Of a stretch of 58,498 nucleotides of DNA, positions 52,443-58,498 are shown piece after piece (position 1 is the stretch's first letter; each line of letters starts with the position of its first letter). Location: contig NZ_HG417094.1 of the NCBI RefSeq assembly GCF_000455445.1, positions 115,507 through 174,004 on the forward strand. Reading direction: 5' to 3'. The notes beneath the pieces were generated by a model that made no database searches, was not told where the DNA came from, and was given only the letters and a program-made list of their open reading frames with translations. Origin of the DNA: Hoylesella timonensis 4401737 = DSM 22865 = JCM 15640. GTDB lineage: Bacteria > Bacteroidota > Bacteroidia > Bacteroidales > Bacteroidaceae. The translations under genes were made by a program, and so were the position numbers.

Positions 52443-53441
52443 CTATAACCAATGATTTTCCCGATACCATTTAATCGTTTGAGGCACGCCATCGGACAGT
52501 GTATAATGTGGGTGATACCCCAATTCGTCCATGGTTGGTTCTATGTTACAGCGCCAGTTGCGTTGGCGTATGATGTTATATTTGTCTTTGTTCAGCGTCG
52601 TTGCCTTGCCTGTATATTTTCCCAAGTATTCACACAGATTGGCAATGAGGCGCAATAACCATATCGGTGCATGTAGATGTAGGCACCATGGGTTGCCCAA
52701 TTCCTTTCTGATAAGGTCGTTGAATGCATTAGATTGGTACACTTTCCCATCTGTAATGAAGTATTTACGACCATTCATACCTCTGTCCAAAGCTAAAAAA
52801 ACGGCTTGAACTACATCGAGAACGTAAACGAAAGTGAGGTCTTGACGTTGAAAGCCTACTGAAAAATCTACTTGGTTTTTGATGCTTTTGGCGACCAGAT
52901 AATAATCTTTTTCGCGTGGACCATAAATGCCTGTAGGACGTAGAATGACGTATGGGAAATCGTTGCCAATGCGATCGAGATACTGTTCGGCTGCTAATTT
53001 GCTTTTGCCGTAATGGGTATTAGGCTTTGGAACATCGTCTTCGTTGATTTCATGATAGGGCATTGTGTCCTTGATGGCACCAAATACGCCTAATGAACTG
53101 ATGTAGATGAAGCGTTTCATGGGCATGCGAAGTTGGAGTAGGGCATCAACAAGGTGTTTTGTCCCTTCGGTGTTTACCTTGAAAAAGTCTTCCGCATGCA
53201 CGCTCTTCGTTATTCCTGCGGCATGTACCACATAGTCAAACGCATAATCTTTGAGTTGTTTGACCAATGTTTCGGTAGATGAAAGGTCGAGTGTAAGAAA
53301 ATGGATACGCTTGTCTTGGAGGTATTCACGTGAAGAAGAAGGCCTCACAGCCGCCCATACCTCCATACCTCGTTGTAAGGCTTCGCTGACAATAAAACTG
53401 CCAACAAAACCACTTGCACCCGTAATAAGAATATTCATCAA
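52443..53441 (-). CDS. NAD(P)-dependent epimerase/dehydratase (extended SDR)
   Basis: 332 residues. N-terminal Rossmann motif TGASGFVG, the VVHAAG segment, catalytic YGKSK with the Ser of YISSLGVFG, and RPTGIYGPRE mark an extended short-chain dehydrogenase. Substrate is not readable. Some Bacteroidetes and alphaproteobacterial members act on ceramide precursors and others on sugar nucleotides; the adjacent PAP2-type gene makes a lipid role plausible. The promoter at 53459-53489 fits the consensus exactly, so this gene leads a two-gene unit. Confidence 0.88.
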   Translation of the reverse strand: MMNILITGASGFVGSFIVSEALQRGMEVWAAVRPSSSREYLQDKRIHFLTLDLSSTETLVKQLKDYAFDYVVHAAGITKSVHAEDFFKVNTEGTKHLVDALLQLRMPMKRFIYISSLGVFGAIKDTMPYHEINEDDVPKPNTHYGKSKLAAEQYLDRIGNDFPYVILRPTGIYGPREKDYYLVAKSIKNQVDFSVGFQRQDLTFVYVLDVVQAVFLALDRGMNGRKYFITDGKVYQSNAFNDLIRKELGNPWCLHLHAPIWLLRLIANLCEYLGKYTGKATTLNKDKYNIIRQRNWRCNIEPTMDELGYHPHYTLSDGVPQTIKWYRENHWL

Positions 53442-53458
53442 TAAATATAATTAAGGTG

Positions 53459-53489
53459 CAAAGTTACAGAAATATCTTCGAAACCCAAA
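53459..53489 (-). promoter_or_regulatory. Promoter of the epimerase-PAP2 unit
   Basis: Minus-strand TTTG (53486-53489), 19 bases, TAACTTTG (53459-53466): full consensus match, 18 bases before the start codon. Confidence 0.8.
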
Positions 53490-53575
53490 TTTAATGCAAA
53501 ATATTCGATACAAAACGGTGCGTTATCAATTCTTTTTTGTTAATTTGCAATTATCATTATAAAACACAAAACGTT

Positions 53576-55771
53576 ATGGGAAAAGGAAAAAAAGGTGGGA
53601 AACGAATGTCAAAGAAACAATTAAGTGAAAAACTGGAAGGCTTCTTCTCTACACAACCAGGGCAAACCTTTGGTTTGAAGGACATCTTTCGCTCGTTGAG
53701 ATTAGACACACATCCTTTGAAAATGTTGGCTATTGACATCATGGAAGAGATGGCGTGGGATGACTTTTTGACCAAAGTGTCTGACAACTCTTATCGTCTC
53801 AACGAGATGGGGCAGATTTTGGAAGGTGTATTTTGCCGTAAAGGGAATGGTAAGAATTCGTTTATCCCAGACGAAAGTGATAAGCCCATCTTTGTTCCAG
53901 AACGTAATTCTATGTCTGCTTTGAACGGTGATCGTGTGAAAGTCTCGCTTTTAGCACGTCGGGAAAAGCACATCAGAGAAGCACAAGTCATTGAAATATT
54001 ATCGCGAGCACGCGATCAATTCGTTGGGAAATTGCGTGTAGAGAAAGATATTGCTTATCTTGTCACACAAGAAAATTTGTTTGTACACGACATTTTGATA
54101 CCAAAAAGCAGGCTCAAAGGAGGAAAAAATAATGAGAAAGTGGTGGTCAAAGTAACCAAATGGCCCGATCCAGAGCATAAGAACATTATGGGACAAGTCG
54201 TGGATATCTTGGGTGATACAGGCGACAACGATGCTGAGATGAATACTATTTTAGCCCAATATGGCTTGCCTTATAAGTATCCTAAAGCTGTAGAGCAGGC
54301 TGCTGATAAGATTTCAGGCGATATATCTCAAGCAGAATTGCAGACTCGGGAGGACTTCCGAGACGTCTTTACCTGTACCATAGACCCCAAAGATGCCAAG
54401 GATTTTGATGACGCACTGTCTATTCGGAAGTTGAATAGAGGCATGTGGGAGGTCGGCATCCATATCGCAGACGTCACACACTATGTGAAAGAAGGCTCTA
54501 TCATCGACAAGGAAGCACAAAAGCGTGCCACTTCGGTCTATTTAGTCGACCGTACTATTCCAATGCTCCCAGAACGATTGTGTAACTATATCTGTTCGCT
54601 TCGCCCCAATGAGGAGAAACTTTGTTATAGTGTCATCGTGAATATGGATGAGCAAGGTGTGGTAGCAAACACTCGGATAGTGCATACCGTCATAAAAAGC
54701 AATCGTCGCTATGCCTACGAAGAGGTGCAACAACTTCTTGAAGAGAATGGAGTTAAAGATGGAACAGGGCAGCCTGCTCCCCAACCACGCAATGGTAAAT
54801 ATGTAGGAGAAAATGCCGAAGAGCTTATTATGCTCGATAAATTGGCAAAGAAGTTGCGTGAGGTAAGATTTAAGAATGATGCAGTGAAGTTTGATAGTGA
54901 AGAACTTCACTTCGATATAGACGAGACAGGAAAACCTATCAGATGTTATTTTAAGCGCTCGAAGGATGCCAACAAGCTGATTGAGGAGTTTATGTTGTTA
55001 GCAAATCGCACGGTGGCAGAGAGCGTGGGAAAAGTAAAGAAAGGCAAGAAATCAAAGACGTTGCCTTATCGTGTGCATGATGTGCCAGACCCACAGAAGC
55101 TTGAAAACCTAAAAGACTTTGTTGTTAAATTCGGCTATAAGGTGAAAACAGAAGGTACAAAGGGCGAGATGGCACGCAGTCTCAACAAACTCATGGACGC
55201 TGTAGAGGGAAAAGACGAGCAGAAATTGGTACAGACGGTGGCATTAAGGGCGATGATGAAAGCAAAATACACCATTCATAACATAGGACACTTTGGGTTG
55301 GCATTCCCTTATTACACCCATTTTACATCTCCTATTCGTCGCTATCCAGACATGATGGTGCATCGGTTGTTAACCCGATATGCGCAAGGTGGACGGAGTG
55401 CCAACAAGGAATATTACGAAGAACTGTGTGAGCATAGTTCGGAGATGGAACAAATTGCTGCCAATGCAGAGCGTGATTCTATCAAATATAAAATGGTAGA
55501 ATTTATGGGAGAGCATCTTGGTGAAGTGTTTGATGCACACATCAGTGGCATTCAGAATTATGGTATCTATTGTGAAATTGATGAAAATCACTGCGAAGGA
55601 TTAGTGCCTATACGCGACTTAGATGATGACTATTATGATTTTGATGAAAAGAATTATCTATTAGTAGGACGTAGACATCATCATAAATATCAGTTGGGAG
55701 ATGCCATTCGCATTAAGGTTGCACAGGCTAACCTTGAGAAGCGGCAACTCGACTTCACGATTGTAAAATAG
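53576..55771 (+). CDS. rnr: Ribonuclease R
   Basis: 731 residues from MGKGKKGGKRMSKKQ. Domain order: basic N-terminus with a helix-turn-helix region, cold-shock domains (~75-220), the RNB exonuclease core with CTIDPKDAKDFDDALSIRK carrying the catalytic Asp cluster and HFTSPIRRYPDMMVHRLL, then a C-terminal S1 domain (DAHISGIQNYGIYCEIDENHCEG, quoted by position ~660-682). It degrades structured RNA 3' to 5'. The frame is open to 53537 from a TTG, but the family start and basic tail favour 53576. Confidence 0.95.
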   Translation: MGKGKKGGKRMSKKQLSEKLEGFFSTQPGQTFGLKDIFRSLRLDTHPLKMLAIDIMEEMAWDDFLTKVSDNSYRLNEMGQILEGVFCRKGNGKNSFIPDESDKPIFVPERNSMSALNGDRVKVSLLARREKHIREAQVIEILSRARDQFVGKLRVEKDIAYLVTQENLFVHDILIPKSRLKGGKNNEKVVVKVTKWPDPEHKNIMGQVVDILGDTGDNDAEMNTILAQYGLPYKYPKAVEQAADKISGDISQAELQTREDFRDVFTCTIDPKDAKDFDDALSIRKLNRGMWEVGIHIADVTHYVKEGSIIDKEAQKRATSVYLVDRTIPMLPERLCNYICSLRPNEEKLCYSVIVNMDEQGVVANTRIVHTVIKSNRRYAYEEVQQLLEENGVKDGTGQPAPQPRNGKYVGENAEELIMLDKLAKKLREVRFKNDAVKFDSEELHFDIDETGKPIRCYFKRSKDANKLIEEFMLLANRTVAESVGKVKKGKKSKTLPYRVHDVPDPQKLENLKDFVVKFGYKVKTEGTKGEMARSLNKLMDAVEGKDEQKLVQTVALRAMMKAKYTIHNIGHFGLAFPYYTHFTSPIRRYPDMMVHRLLTRYAQGGRSANKEYYEELCEHSSEMEQIAANAERDSIKYKMVEFMGEHLGEVFDAHISGIQNYGIYCEIDENHCEGLVPIRDLDDDYYDFDEKNYLLVGRRHHHKYQLGDAIRIKVAQANLEKRQLDFTIVK

Positions 55772-55903
55772 TTGTTCATCAATAGAAGTAGGGCTACTTG
55801 CCGTCAACAATGGGGGATGAAAATAACTTTCGAGTAGGTGAATGTTTACCACACCGACAGTCAGCTCATGATAATGAAGCGGCAGTAGTTTCAGTGAGAT
55901 AAC

Positions 55904-56371
55904 ATGAAGTATATAGATAAACATTTAATGGAAGGTGAACAGGTTGTTTACATTCCGCAGTTGCACTCTTCTCTTTATTGGGGAGCATTGTCTTGGGCTG
56001 TTTTCGGAATCATTATCATGGTGTTTCCTACTGATGGAACACTCTTCAAAATTCAGCTGTCAGCAAGTCTTATCCTAATTCTGATCAGTGTTTTGAAGTG
56101 CATAAAGATGTACGGAGGTCGTCAATATGTACTCACTAACCGTAGAATTATTGCCAAAAAGGGGTTGGTGCAGCGTGACTCACTTGAACTCTTGTTGCGC
56201 AAATGTGAAGGTGTACAGATAAGGCAGAGTGTCTTGGGACGCATCTTTGACTATGGAACGGTGATAGTAACCACGGGAGAAGCCACCAACTACTTTGAAT
56301 ACATCAAGAATCCGATTGCGTTTAGTAGTGCTATCAATCAGATGATAGACTCATTGAAGTCGTTTGAATAA
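55904..56371 (+). CDS. bPH2-domain membrane protein (YdbS-like)
   Basis: 155 residues. Two hydrophobic helices (~24-42, WGALSWAVFGIIIMVFP; ~50-66, LSASLILILISVLK) precede a bacterial PH domain of the YdbS/bPH2 type: YVLTNRRIIAKKGLVQRDSLELLLRKCEGVQIRQSVLGRIFDYG, quoted by position (~75-118). These proteins face the cytoplasm from the inner membrane; their function is unknown. It lies alone, 132 bp after rnr, and a strong convergent terminator follows. Confidence 0.88.
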   Translation: MKYIDKHLMEGEQVVYIPQLHSSLYWGALSWAVFGIIIMVFPTDGTLFKIQLSASLILILISVLKCIKMYGGRQYVLTNRRIIAKKGLVQRDSLELLLRKCEGVQIRQSVLGRIFDYGTVIVTTGEATNYFEYIKNPIAFSSAINQMIDSLKSFE

Positions 56372-56373
56372 AT

Positions 56374-56419
56374 CTTTCATCGGCAGATAGAAGATGTTGG
56401 TTCTGTCTGCCGATGAAAG
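56374..56419. terminator. Convergent terminator between the bPH2 and LOG genes
   Basis: CTTTCATCGGCAGA (56374-56387) and TCTGCCGATGAAAG (56406-56419) form a perfect 14-bp stem, starting three bases after the bPH2 stop codon. The outer pairs provide A/T tails in both directions. Confidence 0.8.
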
Positions 56420-56455
56420 GAAAAAGAAAGAAAATCTTTGTGGATATGTGTTTCT

Positions 56456-56995
56456 TTACGCGTTCTCGTTGATGAAATGTGCTATTTCATCAAGGGAGTG
56501 TGCTATCTTTATTTGTTGGTGATAATCGCCTCTAATCATTCCCTTTTGTGTCAAATCATCCAGTAGGGCAATGAGCGAATCCCAAAATCCATTGATATTG
56601 TATAAGATAACAACGTGATGGTGGTAGCCAATAGAATGTGCTGAAACGATAGAAAATATCTCGTCAAGGGTGCCAACACCGCCAGGAAGTGCAATTGAAA
56701 TGTCACTTTGCGCAAGCATCAGCTCTTTTCTGTCACTCAAGTTGTCGCAGGGAATTTCTATGTCTACGGCATCTGATACCTTTCCATTCTTTTCAATGAT
56801 GGACGGAATGACCCCAATTGTTCTGCCACCTCTTTGGTGTACTGCCTTGGCAATACAATCCATGAGTCCTAAGTTGCATCCGCCAAACACCAAGTCGTGG
56901 TGCTCTTCAGCCATCCAGTTGCCTAACTCTTGCGTTCTTTCAAAGTAAACAGGGTCAATGTGGTCGTTGGCGGAACAGAAAACTGCTATCTTCAT
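56456..56995 (-). CDS. LOG-family (TIGR00730) nucleoside-5'-monophosphate phosphoribohydrolase
   Basis: 179 residues. LVFGGCNLGLMDCIAKAV and the family signature PGGVGTLDEIF identify a LOG/lysine-decarboxylase-like protein; the first motif has GGCNLG where GGGxxG is usual. Members split cytokinin riboside monophosphates or AMP into base and ribose 5-phosphate; the physiological role in such bacteria is not established. Old annotation as lysine decarboxylase is wrong for this family. It follows the HIT and greA genes on the same strand, 59 bp away. Confidence 0.9.
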   Translation of the reverse strand: MKIAVFCSANDHIDPVYFERTQELGNWMAEEHHDLVFGGCNLGLMDCIAKAVHQRGGRTIGVIPSIIEKNGKVSDAVDIEIPCDNLSDRKELMLAQSDISIALPGGVGTLDEIFSIVSAHSIGYHHHVVILYNINGFWDSLIALLDDLTQKGMIRGDYHQQIKIAHSLDEIAHFINENA

Positions 56996-57054
56996 ATTGT
57001 CTTTTGTTGTAGATAAGATGCTGAAAGGAATTTCCTTATGGTCTCTTGATGTTT

Positions 57055-57453
57055 TTACAATTTCATAAATTCGTTGTGGATACGTTCCGCAATAGCAGTG
57101 AATTCTTCTTCAGAAAAGATGATTCCCTTTTTATGGAAATCAACATCGCCCTCATTATCCATAGGAATGAGGTGGATATGCGCATGCGGCACTTCTAATC
57201 CTAAAACGACTTGAGCCACTTTCTTGCATGGATAAGCGCTCTTAATAGCTTTTGCCACCTTTTTCGCAAACATTTGGAAAGCAGCTAACTCCTCATCTTC
57301 CATGTCAAAAATATAATCAACTTCACGACGTGGAATGACTAATGTATGCCCTTCTTTCAAGGGATTGATGTCTAAAAATGCATAAAATTGAGCATCTTCT
57401 GCACATTTATAGCTTGGAATTTCACCAGCAGCAATTTTTGAAAATATATCCAT
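57055..57453 (-). CDS. HIT-family nucleotide-binding protein (HinT-like)
   Basis: 132 residues. It starts MDIFSKIAAGEIPSYK and contains the histidine triad VPHAHIHLIP (near 90-99), the HxHxHxx motif, plus DINPLKEGHTLVIPR. HIT proteins hydrolyse phosphoramidates such as AMP-lysine or act as nucleotide hydrolases; the cellular role is vague. It begins 12 bases after the greA stop and is surely in one unit with greA. Confidence 0.93.
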   Translation of the reverse strand: MDIFSKIAAGEIPSYKCAEDAQFYAFLDINPLKEGHTLVIPRREVDYIFDMEDEELAAFQMFAKKVAKAIKSAYPCKKVAQVVLGLEVPHAHIHLIPMDNEGDVDFHKKGIIFSEEEFTAIAERIHNEFMKL

Positions 57454-57465
57454 AAGTCATCAAAT

Positions 57466-57933
57466 TTATTCAATAGAAATGTTGTCAATACGTAGATGAA
57501 TGGTGCCAGCTGGAATCTTAATCTCAACTTCATCACCCACCTTCTTGTTTAATAATCCCTGTGCAATAGGAGTCTTGATAGAGATTTTCCCTGCTTTCAA
57601 ATCCGCTTCGCTTTCACTTACAATGGTGTAAGTCATTTTAGATTTGGTTTTTAGATTGGTCATCTCTACCTTTGACAAAATCTGAACCATGTTAGCACTC
57701 AGCCGAGAGACGTCTACTATCTTTGCTTCTGCAATGGTCAGCTTCATTTTGTTAATCTTATCTTCAAGGTGAGCCTGCGCTTCTTTAGCAGCATCGTATT
57801 CAGAATTCTCACTTAAGTCTCCCTTATCACGCGCCTCTGCAATGGCAGCTGATGCCTTTGGGCGCTCGATAGACTCGAGCCTATTAAGCTCGGCTACAAG
57901 ATTGTCGTAGCCTTCTTGTGACATGTAAGCCAT
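57466..57933 (-). CDS. greA: Transcription elongation factor GreA
   Basis: 155 residues from MAYMSQEGYDNLVAEL, the standard Bacteroidales start and length. The N-terminal coiled coil carries the acidic tip (ARDKGDLSENSEYDAAKEAQ), and the C-terminal FKBP-like domain includes YTIVSESEADLKAGKISI and SPIAQGLL-type KTPIAQGLLNKKVGDEVEI. It stimulates transcript cleavage by backtracked RNA polymerase. The frame is open upstream to 57999 through a TTG, but these residues lie in the leader after a hairpin. Its leader and promoter are described separately. Confidence 0.95.
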   Translation of the reverse strand: MAYMSQEGYDNLVAELNRLESIERPKASAAIAEARDKGDLSENSEYDAAKEAQAHLEDKINKMKLTIAEAKIVDVSRLSANMVQILSKVEMTNLKTKSKMTYTIVSESEADLKAGKISIKTPIAQGLLNKKVGDEVEIKIPAGTIHLRIDNISIE

Positions 57934-57987
57934 AACGTTATAAGTATTTTTGTTATTAATTGTTTTTCTTGAGGAATATAAAACAAA

Positions 57988-58020
57988 GAATTCCGACAAT
58001 CAACTTATGTGTCGGAATTC
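57988..58020 (-). promoter_or_regulatory. 11-bp perfect hairpin in the greA leader
   Basis: GAATTCCGACA (57988-57998) and TGTCGGAATTC (58010-58020) pair perfectly around an 11-base loop. On the minus strand the stem is followed by TTTGTTTTATATT, so it could act as an attenuator about 55 bases before the greA start codon. It lies downstream of the promoter at 58056. Confidence 0.7.
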
Positions 58021-58055
58021 TCTTTCCTCAGATTTCTTATATTTATTTCTTTTTG

Positions 58056-58086
58056 CAAAGATAGCGATTCTTTTTCAATTAACAAG
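58056..58086 (-). promoter_or_regulatory. Promoter of greA-hit-LOG
   Basis: Minus-strand TATCTTTG (58056-58063) with CTTG (58083-58086) 19 bases upstream, three of four bases of the -33 consensus. It predicts a leader of about 115 bases. Confidence 0.7.
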
Positions 58087-58199
58087 TATTTTCACATTAA
58101 TTATTATACATCGAAACAGCTTTGAAATGCAATAAAAAAGTCATAATGATTGATTTATATCAAGAAAACAACACTTTTTGATATTTGTTTGCGTAAACA

Positions 58200-58298
58200 G
58201 TTGATAATATTATAGCAATCCTTTATCTTTGCATCGTGTTTTTCATAGTATTAGATTTAAGGTTAACAAAGATTGGGACTCAGCGGAGTCCTTTTTTT
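58200..58298 (+). ncRNA. Probable small RNA with its own promoter and terminator
   Basis: GTTG (58200-58203), 20 bases, then TATCTTTG (58224-58231) form a good promoter; transcription should start near 58236-58240. About 60 bases later GGACTC (58276-58281), AGCG and GAGTCC (58286-58291) followed by seven T make an intrinsic terminator. No start codon with a sensible frame lies between. The internal stretch TTTTTCATAGTATTAGATT (58240-58258) resembles, from memory, a sequence recurring in Bacteroidales genomes; it might belong to a described family such as Bacteroidales-1 RNA, which I could not verify. Confidence 0.65.
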
Positions 58299-58498
58299 AT
58301 GCCCATACGTTATTGACGATACTGATAGAAAGCCCATTTGTGTACTATCGTTGGCAACGTAATTAAATTTCTCTTGTTTGTTAAAATATTTCGTATTTTA
58401 AGGCTCCATAATTTGAATATTTAGAATCAAACAGTTAGTTGGTCTCAAATACGCTAAAAATATAAAGTATTGATACACAGGTGTTTGTTAAATTCATG
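58299..58498. other. Right edge, nothing recognised
   Basis: About 200 AT-rich bases after the small RNA terminator with no gene, hairpin or promoter that I can support. It may be the upstream region of a gene beyond the window. Confidence 0.4.

Noticed and set aside
55772..55903. Possible tRNA or small RNA between rnr and the bPH2 gene
   Set aside because: No cloverleaf, no promoter and no terminator hairpin seen in these 132 bases.

Overview
The window looks like a chromosomal segment of a Bacteroidales bacterium, most likely Prevotellaceae (Prevotella in the broad sense). The basis is the SusC/SusD pair with a SusE-like starch-binding lipoprotein, the single-chain purL, BspA-like leucine-rich repeats, fimbrillin-like surface lipoproteins, and repeated promoters of the Bacteroidetes form TTTG-(19)-TAnnTTTG. 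No rRNA, tRNA or CRISPR was seen, and no complete insertion sequence, prophage or conjugative element.

Left part (1-15.6 kb): an AraC-type regulator is divergent from a small protein that no long reading frame reveals (1668-1847) and a fimbrillin/lamin-tail-like lipoprotein. Next comes a starch-use locus. A LacI regulator and an SLC45-type sugar transporter are on the minus strand; susC-susD-susE and a secreted alpha-amylase with a CBM26-like module are on the plus strand. A perfect 16-bp LacI-type palindrome (7101-7116) lies in the divergent region. The LacI and transporter genes are separated by a cassette holding a four-helix-bundle (TIGR02436-type) protein gene, bounded by inverted arrays of a heptamer.

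Middle (15.6-32 kb, all minus): aspA, an EamA transporter, a split chromate-type transporter pair and purL. Then a run in transcription order: nadK, an ABC exporter, a TlpA-like thioredoxin, and a MacAB-like tripartite exporter (ATPase, two permeases, HlyD adaptor). A 192-bp hairpin MITE with 17-bp perfect inverted ends and a CGTTAG target duplication sits just after that run.

Right part (32-58 kb): a DJ-1/PfpI protein, ispD-recG, a LysM/M23 peptidase, an OmpA-type lipoprotein and a cytoplasmic alpha-amylase. A phosphate/polyphosphate group follows (OprO/P-type porin divergent from LRR protein-ppk-ppx), then pncB, a HAD phosphatase, cysS, miaB, an epimerase-PAP2 pair, rnr, a bPH2 membrane protein, a LOG protein, a HIT protein and greA. 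The right edge holds a probable promoter-to-terminator small RNA.

The least ordinary features are non-coding: in-phase octamer arrays that abut stop or start codons at three loci, the heptamer-bounded four-helix-bundle cassette, the hairpin MITE, and degenerate repeats in the large intergenic gaps. Promoter and start assignments come from reading motifs by eye; nothing was computed against a database.
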